A stretch of DNA of 64,000 nt, from assembly GCF_013409865.1 (NCBI RefSeq), contig NZ_JACCBM010000001.1, positions 3,776,395 to 3,840,394 of the forward strand, read 5' to 3'. The notes beneath the pieces were generated by a model. The model saw only the letters and a list, made by a program, of their open reading frames with translations, did not search any database and was not told where the DNA came from. This DNA comes from Herbiconiux flava. Lineage in GTDB: Bacteria > Actinomycetota > Actinomycetes > Actinomycetales > Microbacteriaceae. The translations under genes were made by a program, and so were the position numbers. Positions within the stretch are counted from its first letter, which is position 1; each line of letters starts with the position of its first letter. Of the stretch, positions 55,422-62,437 are shown in pieces.

Positions 55422-55474
55422 AGCATAGGAGCGGGCCGTGTTCGTTTGCAACTTGGGACGTTATGTCCCAAAAT
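55422..55474. promoter_or_regulatory. Divergent promoters sharing one palindromic -35, with TetR-type operator
   Basis: TTGCAA (55446-55451) reads the same on both strands. Rightward it is 17 bp from CAAAAT (55469-55474), the TetR gene promoter. Leftward it is 18 bp from TATGCT (55422-55427, minus strand), the LuxI-like gene promoter. The perfect palindrome TTGGGAC-N5-GTCCCAA (55453-55471) fills the rightward spacer and ends one base from the shared -35, well placed to silence both promoters. Confidence 0.72.
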
Positions 55475-55495
55475 GATTCCGAGAGGGGCTGATCG

Positions 55496-56356
55496 ATGTC
55501 AGAGAACAGCTGGGGGAAGTCCGCGGCGGGCCGCGGAAAGGTGCCCAAGGACGAGGTGCGCACCGCCCTGCTGCAGACCGCGATGGGCCTCGTGCAGACG
55601 AACGGCCTCACGGTGGGCTTCGAGCACCTCCTGATGGACGACCTGATCAAAGAGGCCGGTGTTCCCCGGAGCGCCGTCTACAAGATATGGGAGACCAAGG
55701 AGGCCTTCTTCGAAGACCTGCTCAGCGAGGTCGCCAACCAGGTCTCCCCCGGCCGTGCCGACGAGGAGTCGCTCGTCGCCACCTGGGAGTACCTCGGCTT
55801 CCGCGCCGACGAGCTGCGCACCCCCGAGGGCCGCCGCCGCATCTTCCTCGACGTCGTGAGCCTCGCGGCCGAGCAGAACTTCGAGGCCGTCACCTCGTCG
55901 GTGCAGTGGCGCACCTACGTGGCCCTGGCCTCCACGGCGCTCTCCTACCCCTCCGCCGTGCGCGACCGGGTGATCGAGTCGCTCCGCAACAGCGAACTGG
56001 CCTTCCTCGACCAGATGGAGGTGTTCTACCGCAACATCGTGCCCGCGGTCGGCTACCGCCTCCGTCCCGATCTGAACGACGACTACCGCCCCCTGGTCGT
56101 CGCCTCCTCGGCGGTCATCGAGGGTCTCGGCATCTCGCGCGCGATCATCCCCGACCTCGTCGAGGCCCGCTACAACATCGAGAACGAGGGCCGCTCGGCC
56201 GAGGTGTCGCTCGCGGCCATCTCGTACCACGCCATCACCTCGTCGTTCATCGTGCCCGACCCGAACTACGACGCCGAGGCGGCCATCGCCCGGCTCTCGG
56301 GCGGCATCGACGAGATCCCGATGGTGCAGCCGCGCAGCCGCGGCATCGACGACTAG
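55496..56356 (+). CDS. TetR-family regulator of the divergent LuxI-like/ThiF genes
   Basis: A 286-residue protein, long for TetR. The HTH region covers about 20-70 (EVRTALLQTAMGLVQTNGLT, LLMDDLIKEAGVPRSAVYKI, WETKEAFFEDLL). The ligand domain is all helical and has no recognised family. GAGAGGGG precedes the ATG. The gene overlaps its own operator region and faces the synthase, the arrangement of gamma-butyrolactone-type circuits where a TetR receptor senses the product of a neighbouring synthase. That analogy is inference. Confidence 0.85.
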   Translation: MSENSWGKSAAGRGKVPKDEVRTALLQTAMGLVQTNGLTVGFEHLLMDDLIKEAGVPRSAVYKIWETKEAFFEDLLSEVANQVSPGRADEESLVATWEYLGFRADELRTPEGRRRIFLDVVSLAAEQNFEAVTSSVQWRTYVALASTALSYPSAVRDRVIESLRNSELAFLDQMEVFYRNIVPAVGYRLRPDLNDDYRPLVVASSAVIEGLGISRAIIPDLVEARYNIENEGRSAEVSLAAISYHAITSSFIVPDPNYDAEAAIARLSGGIDEIPMVQPRSRGIDD

Positions 56357-56368
56357 GGGTCGACCGCC

Positions 56369-57541
56369 TCAGTCGTGCCACGGCCCGGCGTCGGTGACGC
56401 GCGGGTTCTGAGCGAACAGAAGGCGCAGCTCGCCCCCGCCGACGGTGACCTGCGAGCGCCCGAACGCCGTGCCCATCACCGCCACGAAGCTCCCGAGTGC
56501 CCGCCGTGCGGCCGGCTCCCCCGCGGTCCAGGGGGCCCGCACGAACACGCTGCGGTGCTCGCCCACCTCCGTGACCCGCACGTGCAGCGCCGATCCCTCG
56601 GTCTCCGGATGCGCGAGCAGCGCCGTGAGCAGGGCACGCAGCGCCACCTTCTGCTCGACCGGCAGGCTCTCCGCCACCGCCGCGGGATCGTGCAGCACCA
56701 GGCGGCCGGGACGGGCTCGCCGCAGCCGCTCCAGCCAGGGCAGGCCCACCCCGGTCATGATCTCCGAGCGCAGCACCGCCGAGAGCCGTCTGGCCCGCGC
56801 GGGGTCCCCGGGGGCCAGCGCCCCGCGGGCGAGCACCTCCTCGAAGAACGGCACGACCTCGGCCGAGAGCTCGGCGCGGCCCGAATCGCGCATGAGCTCC
56901 CGAAGGCGGATGCGCACCCGCCGCGCGAGGCCCCGCTGCTCCCGGCCGGCCAGCTCCTGCTGCCGCGCCAGCGTCAGGCTCATCCGGTAGGAGAACACCG
57001 ACGACGCGACCCCGAACAGCAGCACGGGGGTGCAGGCGATCACGGCCGAGGTCAGCGGCGACACGGTCTCGGGCAGGTCCCCGGCCTCCGCCGCGCTGAT
57101 CGAGCCCACGACGACCAGCGAGACCACGGTGGCCGCCGCGAGCTCGCGCCCGGGCCGGAACATGCTGAACGAGAGGATCACGACGCCGATCACCACCGGT
57201 CCCCAGTCGTCCCACAGCACGTTCGACGCACCCCAGCCGGCCGCGGCCGAGAGCCCGTCGGCGGTCAGCGCGGCCGCCACGGTGAGACCGAACGCGAGGG
57301 CCGAGGTCGGCGGACGCACCGGGTCGGTGGCCAGCACGAGACCGAGCGACGCGACCGCGACGGCCACGATCGCGCCGATCGCGAGCACCGGATGCACGAT
57401 CCGCTCGGCATCGGTCACCGTTCGCACGAGCGCCACCGCGATCAGCGCGATCCCGGTGACGACGAGCAGCGGATGCAGGGCGCCGGCGACGATGGGGGCC
57501 GCCCGGCGGGGCGCGATCCGCCACGACAGGAAGCCGATCAT
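56369..57541 (-). CDS. Membrane protein, degenerate histidine-kinase-like partner
   Basis: A 390-residue protein with an N-terminal block of about six helices (12-190), a linker helix (about 195-225, ARQQELAGREQRGLARR) and a cytoplasmic domain of about 165 residues. The layout copies the upstream histidine kinase, but I see no phosphorylatable His motif, N-box or G-box; segments such as LRALLTALLAHPETEG, LHVRVTEV align only loosely to an ATPase fold. It overlaps the kinase gene by 4 nt. It probably acts as a co-sensor or dimer partner. No family name is known to me. Confidence 0.7.
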   Translation of the reverse strand: MIGFLSWRIAPRRAAPIVAGALHPLLVVTGIALIAVALVRTVTDAERIVHPVLAIGAIVAVAVASLGLVLATDPVRPPTSALAFGLTVAAALTADGLSAAAGWGASNVLWDDWGPVVIGVVILSFSMFRPGRELAAATVVSLVVVGSISAAEAGDLPETVSPLTSAVIACTPVLLFGVASSVFSYRMSLTLARQQELAGREQRGLARRVRIRLRELMRDSGRAELSAEVVPFFEEVLARGALAPGDPARARRLSAVLRSEIMTGVGLPWLERLRRARPGRLVLHDPAAVAESLPVEQKVALRALLTALLAHPETEGSALHVRVTEVGEHRSVFVRAPWTAGEPAARRALGSFVAVMGTAFGRSQVTVGGGELRLLFAQNPRVTDAGPWHD

Positions 57542-58743
57542 CCGCTCGCCCGCTCGGGCTCGGGCCAGACGTTCTCGGGGGCCGGAGGCAGGCTGAACAG
57601 GTAGGCCGTGCCGCTGCCGGGCGCCGTGAAGAGCTGCGCGCGGCCGCCCACGGCCTCGATACGGCCGAGGATCGAGTGCTGCACCCCGAGGCGGTCGGGG
57701 CCCACCCCGCCCGGGTCGAAGCCGACGCCGGCGTCACTGACCATCAGCACCACCTCCCGGGCGGCACCGTCGACGACGACCTCCACCCGTTCGGTGCGGG
57801 CATGGCGTCGCACGTTGACGAGCACCTGGTCGAGGGCGAGCCCGACGGCCTCGGCGACGGACGGGGCGAGCCGCTGCAGCGAGGCGAGGTCGCCCGCGAG
57901 GTCGATCGCGAGCCCGCGCTCCCGGGCCGCCGCCACGGCGAGCGCCACCCGCGAGGGCAGCGGGATGTCGTCGAGGGCCGGGGTGGCGCCGGAGAGCTCG
58001 TCGGGCCAGAGCCGTCCGGTCTCGATCAGGGCGAGGTCACGGCGGAGCGCCGCCGCGAGTCCGTCGGGGAGCGGCCCGGGCGTGAGGTGCGAGATCAGCG
58101 TGAGCTCGCCGAGCACGGTGTCGTGGAAGAGCGCGATCACCTGCGTCTCGACCTCGCGCTGGTAGGCGAGCGCGTCGGCCTCGCGCCGGGCGCGATCGAC
58201 CGAGCGGGAGTCGAGCTCGGCCCGGCGGCGGGTGATCAGGTCGGCCACGCCCACCGCGAGCACCACGGCGGTCAGCACGGCGGTGAAGCCGTCGAAGGAC
58301 GGGTAGCGGCCGGTCGCGGTCGCCGCGACGAGCACCGCGGCCTGCCCGAGCAGGTAGGCCAGGGCGATGGCGACGAGGTTGCCGGCGCCCATCACGGCCG
58401 GCGCCACGGTGTAGATCACGGCGAGCTGGGGCAGCGCGAGGATGAACGGCGACTCGGCGACCGCCGCCCCCGACTCGGCGAGGATCACGAAGGAGTAGCC
58501 GCCGATGCTCACCGCCGCCACCACGAGGTGCAGCACCGTCGCCCACCAGCCGAGCCGCCGCCGGGCGAGCGGGATCAGCACGGCGATCGGCACGAGGAAC
58601 CCGAGCGCGGGCCAGACGGCGTCGCCCGGCAGGTAGGCGGCGCGCAGCAGCACCAGCACGACGGCGATGCCGAGCGCGGTCACGCCGAAGGCCAGCGTGG
58701 CCGCCGAGACCGCGCCGGCGGCGGGCCGTTCGAGTGCCGACAT
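57538..58743 (-). CDS. Sensor histidine kinase (NarL/LiaS-type)
   Basis: A 401-residue membrane kinase: six helices (about 12-170), dimerisation helix with His207 in ALFHDTVLGELTLISHL, and a HATPase domain with N-box DQVLVNVRRHA (Asn310) and G-box VSDAGVGFDP. This is the class that normally partners a NarL-type response regulator. No receiver-domain gene is present next to it; the nearest LuxR-type gene (59445) has no receiver domain. ATG 58743 follows GGGGGAA. Confidence 0.85.
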   Translation of the reverse strand: MSALERPAAGAVSAATLAFGVTALGIAVVLVLLRAAYLPGDAVWPALGFLVPIAVLIPLARRRLGWWATVLHLVVAAVSIGGYSFVILAESGAAVAESPFILALPQLAVIYTVAPAVMGAGNLVAIALAYLLGQAAVLVAATATGRYPSFDGFTAVLTAVVLAVGVADLITRRRAELDSRSVDRARREADALAYQREVETQVIALFHDTVLGELTLISHLTPGPLPDGLAAALRRDLALIETGRLWPDELSGATPALDDIPLPSRVALAVAAARERGLAIDLAGDLASLQRLAPSVAEAVGLALDQVLVNVRRHARTERVEVVVDGAAREVVLMVSDAGVGFDPGGVGPDRLGVQHSILGRIEAVGGRAQLFTAPGSGTAYLFSLPPAPENVWPEPERASG

Positions 58744-58798
58744 CGTTCCCCCAGAAGCATGATCCCATACGTCGATCGTCCAGGTCGCGCCCGATACG

Positions 58799-59398
58799 AT
58801 GGTCACTCGCTACCGGGGAGGCGTCCTGACCAGTCCGTCCAGAGCCAGTCCGTCCAGAGCCAGCCCGTCCACAGGCAATCGATCCAGGGCCCGTCGGTCG
58901 TGGGCCCGGCCGATCGCCGCCCTGCTGCTGGTGCTGTACGCCGCGGCGGTGCTGGTCGTCGTGATGTGGCCGTCGCCCGTCGACGAGAAGGCGAGAGGGA
59001 TGCTCGCGCGCATCCTGAAGGGCCTGCACGACCGGCACCTGCTGGAGTTCCTCGGCTACCCGCAGGTCGAGTTCCTCTCGAACGTCGCCCTCTTCATCCC
59101 CCTCGGGCTGCTGCTCGGGCTGCTCCTGGGGCGCCGCATCTGGGGTCTCGCGGTGCTGCTCTGCCTCGCCGGCTCGGTCGCGATCGAACTGACCCAGTAC
59201 GTGTTCCTGCCCGACCGGTTCGCGACGGTCGACGACGTGATCGCCAACACCCTGGGCGGTCTGATCGGGGCGCTCGTGGCCGGCGCACTGCTGGCGCGCT
59301 GGCGACGGCGTCGCGAGTCCCGCCTGCGGAGGCGTGCCGTCGCCCTGCCTCCGCCTCCGCCTCGCGACGGCTGGGGGCCGGGCACCGTGCAGCTCTGA
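58799..59398 (+). CDS. VanZ-like family membrane protein
   Basis: A 199-residue membrane protein with a VanZ-like core: FLSNVALFIPLGLLLGLLLG and IELTQYVFLPDRFATVDDVI, followed by NTLGGLIGAL. It has four predicted helices. VanZ relatives alter cell-envelope glycopeptide sensitivity by unknown means. The start is not settled: ATG 58799 coincides with a TACGAT -10-like box, whereas GGGGAGG at 58815-58821 points to a start just downstream, possibly CTG 58826. The N-terminal region carries a 15-bp repeat coding SPSRA. Confidence 0.75.
   Translation: MVTRYRGGVLTSPSRASPSRASPSTGNRSRARRSWARPIAALLLVLYAAAVLVVVMWPSPVDEKARGMLARILKGLHDRHLLEFLGYPQVEFLSNVALFIPLGLLLGLLLGRRIWGLAVLLCLAGSVAIELTQYVFLPDRFATVDDVIANTLGGLIGALVAGALLARWRRRRESRLRRRAVALPPPPPRDGWGPGTVQL
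58832..58876. repeat. 15-bp tandem repeat at the start of the VanZ-like gene
   Basis: AGTCCGTCCAGAGCC occurs at 58832-58846 and 58847-58861, followed by a variant copy at 58862-58876. It codes SPSRA-SPSRA-SPSTG in frame. Confidence 0.8.
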
Positions 59399-59444
59399 CC
59401 GGTCGGGCGGTTTCGCTAGTGTTGTCGCGGACAGGGGAACTGCA

Positions 59445-61013
59445 GTGACGAACGACCACGACGACCACGACCTCGACCGCCTCGTCGCCGCCGAGGACTG
59501 GGCGGGCGTGGTGGCCGCGCTCGACACCCGCTGGTCGGCTCTCCTGGCGAACGAGCCGCAGCTGCTCCGCCGCACCATCACCGCGCTGCCGGCCGAGGTG
59601 CTGGCCGGGCATCCGCGCTGGGCGCACGCCATCGAGTACGTCAACCGCTTCGTCGAGAACGACGCCCCGAAGTCCACCCGCTTCCGTGGCACCGCCGCCG
59701 CTCCCCCGCCGCGCACCCTGCTCGACCTGCTCGCCCAGCTGACCGCCCGTGCCGCCGCCGGCCGGGCCAACGGGCGTCTCGCCGACGCCGTCGCCGCCGT
59801 GCGCGAGGCCAGGGCCGCGGTCGACGAGGCGACCCCCGTGGCACGCGAGCAGCTGGTGCAGGCGCTGCCCGAGTTGGAGTTCCAGTGGGCGATGGTCTGG
59901 GAGTACTCCGGCGACCTCGACGCCGCGGTGCGGGAGTACGGCGAGTGCTTCGACCACGCCGTGCTGATCGACCATGTCGTCATGCAGGCCAGGGCAGCCG
60001 GCAGCCTCGCCTGGCTGCACGCCCTGGCGGGCCGCAACGTGCAGGCGCGCAACCGCCTGGCCGGGCTCCCCGACGCCGACGGCGAGTGGTGGCAGACGCG
60101 GGCCTCGATCTCGGCGGTCTTCGCGCAGACCCTGCTGCTGATCGACGAGCTGCGCGTCGACGCGGCCGCCCGCACCCTCGCCGCGGCCGACCTCGCGGGC
60201 GTCACCGAGCGCTGGCCGGCCCAGAAGCTCCTCGCGGCCCTGCTCGTCCGCGACGCCGGCTCGGCCCTCGCGGTGCTCAGCCAGATCGACGCCACCGCCG
60301 CCGGCCAGCCCGAGGCGGTGCGGAGCGCCGGCGAGTCGACCGGGTTCGTGGCGCTCGCCCGCGCGCTGCTGTTCGCGGCGCTCGGCGACCGGGCCGAGGC
60401 CCGCGCGGCGGTGGCCGGACTCGGCGCCGACGAGCGTTCCCCCCTGGGGCGCATCGCCCTGATGATGGAGGCGGCTGCTGCCGCCGAGGCCGGTGACTTC
60501 GGGGCCGCCGGTCGCCGCGCCGCCCCGCTGATCGCCGCCGCCACCGCGGAGCCCCGGGTGCTGGTGTCGGCGTTCGCCCTCACCGCGGCGGCCCAGCGGC
60601 ACGACGCCGCGACGACGCCGTCGACCGCCACCGCGACCTTCGCCCTCGCGCTCGAGCTCGCCCGCACCCACGGCCTGCTGCGGTCGTTGCTCGTGCTGCC
60701 GCGGGGTGAGCTGGCGGCGCTGATCGCGGCCTCGCCGGCCGGGGCGGTTCCGGATGCACTGGCCGAGCGTCTCCTCACCGCCGCTCGCGACCCCGACCCC
60801 GACCCCTTCGCGACCCTGACACCGCGCGAGAAGGCGGTGCTGGCGGCGGTGCTCGAGGGGCAGAGCACGGCCTCGGTCGCCGACGCTCTCTTCGTATCGC
60901 CCAACACCGTCAAGACGCAGCTGCGGAGCATCTACCGCAAGGTGGGCGTGCAGAACCGGCGCGAGCTGCAGCGCGCGGCGCAGCCCTGGTTCAGGGGCGC
61001 AGCGCGTTCGTGA
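59445..61013 (+). CDS. LuxR-family transcriptional regulator with helical repeat domain
   Basis: A 522-residue regulator: a long all-helical TPR-like region (about 1-440) and a C-terminal LuxR HTH (FATLTPREKAVLAAVLEGQS, TASVADALFVSPNTVKTQLR, SIYRKVGVQNRREL). There is no ATPase (STAND) motif and no receiver domain, so it differs from MalT/LAL proteins and from response regulators. GTG 59445 follows AGGGGAA. The last six codons fall in a sequence duplicated from the neighbouring gene. Confidence 0.8.
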   Translation: MTNDHDDHDLDRLVAAEDWAGVVAALDTRWSALLANEPQLLRRTITALPAEVLAGHPRWAHAIEYVNRFVENDAPKSTRFRGTAAAPPPRTLLDLLAQLTARAAAGRANGRLADAVAAVREARAAVDEATPVAREQLVQALPELEFQWAMVWEYSGDLDAAVREYGECFDHAVLIDHVVMQARAAGSLAWLHALAGRNVQARNRLAGLPDADGEWWQTRASISAVFAQTLLLIDELRVDAAARTLAAADLAGVTERWPAQKLLAALLVRDAGSALAVLSQIDATAAGQPEAVRSAGESTGFVALARALLFAALGDRAEARAAVAGLGADERSPLGRIALMMEAAAAAEAGDFGAAGRRAAPLIAAATAEPRVLVSAFALTAAAQRHDAATTPSTATATFALALELARTHGLLRSLLVLPRGELAALIAASPAGAVPDALAERLLTAARDPDPDPFATLTPREKAVLAAVLEGQSTASVADALFVSPNTVKTQLRSIYRKVGVQNRRELQRAAQPWFRGAARS

Positions 61014-61070
61014 GCACCGCCGCAGCCTGGCTCGGGGGCTCGGGGACTCAGGGGCGCAGCGCGTCCGTGA
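60991..61070. repeat. In-frame 57-bp duplication of the 3' end of the small membrane gene
   Basis: Copies begin at 60991 and 61048. The first 23 bases differ at one position and similarity extends to about 40 bases, with differences mostly at codon third positions on the minus strand. Read on the minus strand the two copies end AAAVITDALRP-stop and AAAVLTNALRP-stop, in the same frame, 19 codons apart. The distal copy also supplies the end of the LuxR gene on the plus strand. Confidence 0.75.
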
Positions 61071-61419
61071 TCACGGCTGCGGCCAGGGAGAGGGCCGCGA
61101 GCGCGAGCAGCACCGCGACGCCGAGCCGCAGCGCGATGGCTCCGCCCGAGCGACGCCGGGCCGGGAGCCGGGACGCGAGCACGACCGCGACCAGCAGCAG
61201 CGCCGCCGACAGGGCGAGGCCGAGCAGCAGCGCGAGGCCCGCGCCGATCTCGGGCGTGTGCAGGTAGCCGAGCACGAGGGCGCCGAGGTAGACGATCGCG
61301 GCCGTGATGACTCCGGCGAGCACGCGGGTGCCGATGTCGCGCCAGAACTTCTCCTCGCGCAGCCACTGTCCGGGGAGCTCCCAGGCCCTGACGCGCGCCG
61401 GCAGTTCGGGTTCGGTCAT
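61048..61419 (-). CDS. Small membrane protein (123 aa)
   Basis: A 123-residue protein with three predicted helices (about 32-52, 60-85, 98-120) after a soluble N-terminus (PELPARVRAWELPGQWLREE, KFWRDIGTRV). No family is recognised. ATG 61419 has a leaderless-type -10 (TACCCT). It is convergent to the LuxR gene and divergent from the Ntn-hydrolase gene across only 42 bp. Confidence 0.65.
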   Translation of the reverse strand: MTEPELPARVRAWELPGQWLREEKFWRDIGTRVLAGVITAAIVYLGALVLGYLHTPEIGAGLALLLGLALSAALLLVAVVLASRLPARRRSGGAIALRLGVAVLLALAALSLAAAVITDALRP

Positions 61420-61425
61420 GAACCG

Positions 61426-61431
61426 AGGGTA
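61426..61431 (-). promoter_or_regulatory. -10 box for the small membrane gene
   Basis: TACCCT is followed by 6 nt and the ATG at 61419. Its -35 would fall at about 61449-61454, on top of the opposing -10. Confidence 0.5.
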
Positions 61432-61448
61432 GCGGCACGGCGAGGCGC

Positions 61449-61454
61449 TACGCT
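61449..61454 (+). promoter_or_regulatory. -10 box for the Ntn-hydrolase gene
   Basis: TACGCT is followed by 7 nt and the ATG at 61462. Its -35 would fall on the opposing -10. Confidence 0.5.
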
Positions 61455-61461
61455 CACGGCT

Positions 61462-62403
61462 ATGTGCACGCGCATCCTCTGGAACACCAACCAGGTCGCC
61501 AAGACCGTCAGCCGCTGCATGGACTGGGCCGTCAGCGACGAGCCCGAGCTGTGGTTCGTGCCGCGCGGCACCGAGCGCAGCGGCAATGCCGACCACGAGA
61601 GCCACCGCTGGACGTCCACGTACTCCAACGTCGCCGTCAGCATGTGGGGCCTGGGCACGGTCGACGGCCTGAACGAGAAGGGCCTCGGCGCCCACGCGCT
61701 CTACCTCAACCCCGACGACGTCGCCTTCCCCGAGGCCGATGGACGGCCCTCGGTCGCGAACGCGCTGTGGGTGCAGTACCTGCTCGACAACTACGCCACG
61801 GTGGCCGAGGCCGTCGCCGACATCGGCCGCATCCGGATCACCTCGCCCACCTTCCGCGGCATCCAGCTCGGCGTGCACATCGCGATCGAGGACGCCTCCG
61901 GCGACTCGGCCGTGATCGAGCCCGTCGGCGGCGAGCTGGTCGTGCACCACGGCCCCGAGTACACGGTGATGGCGAACTCCCCGACGCTCGACCGGCAGCT
62001 GGAGAACCTCGCCCGCTACCGTCCCTTCGGCGGCGAGCTGCCGCCGCCCGGCGACATCAGCTCCACCGACCGCTTCGTGCGCTCGGCCTACTTCCTGCAC
62101 TACCTGCCCGAGCCCGAGAGCGCCGAGGAGGCCGTCGCCGGCGTCTTCCAGCTGATCGCAAACGTCTCGGTGCCCTACGGGGCCCCGTACACGACGGGAG
62201 ACGTCTACCCCACCTGGTGGCGCTCGGGCGCCGACCTGACGAACCGGGTCTACTACTTCGGCTCCACCCGCAGTCCGAACATCTTCTGGGTCGAGCTCGA
62301 CGAGCTCAAAGACCGCACCGAGGTCGCGAAGCTCGACCCGCGCGACCTCGCGCTCGTCGGCGACCAGACCGCGAACCTCGCACCGGCGCCGCTGCTCTAC
62401 TGA
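61462..62403 (+). CDS. Choloylglycine hydrolase-family (linear amide C-N hydrolase)
   Basis: A 313-residue Ntn-hydrolase. The start MCTRILWN gives Cys2 as the expected nucleophile after Met removal; Arg18 and Asp21 (SRCMDW) and Asn172 (MANSPTLDRQ) match the penicillin V acylase/bile salt hydrolase catalytic set, and GLNEKGLGAHAL is the family signature. There is no signal peptide, so it acts in the cytoplasm. Related acylases cleave penicillin V, conjugated bile acids or acyl-homoserine lactones. Start chosen from the Cys2 rule and the -10 position. Confidence 0.85.
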   Translation: MCTRILWNTNQVAKTVSRCMDWAVSDEPELWFVPRGTERSGNADHESHRWTSTYSNVAVSMWGLGTVDGLNEKGLGAHALYLNPDDVAFPEADGRPSVANALWVQYLLDNYATVAEAVADIGRIRITSPTFRGIQLGVHIAIEDASGDSAVIEPVGGELVVHHGPEYTVMANSPTLDRQLENLARYRPFGGELPPPGDISSTDRFVRSAYFLHYLPEPESAEEAVAGVFQLIANVSVPYGAPYTTGDVYPTWWRSGADLTNRVYYFGSTRSPNIFWVELDELKDRTEVAKLDPRDLALVGDQTANLAPAPLLY

Positions 62404-62437
62404 GCGGCGACGCCGGGCGAGGTGCACGAGGCTACGG

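Noticed and set aside
58037..60931. Very long open frame (964 codons) on the minus strand
   Set aside because: It is antisense to the VanZ and LuxR genes and merges out of frame with the kinase gene. The product is Arg/Ala/Ser-rich with no domain. Such shadows are normal at this GC content.
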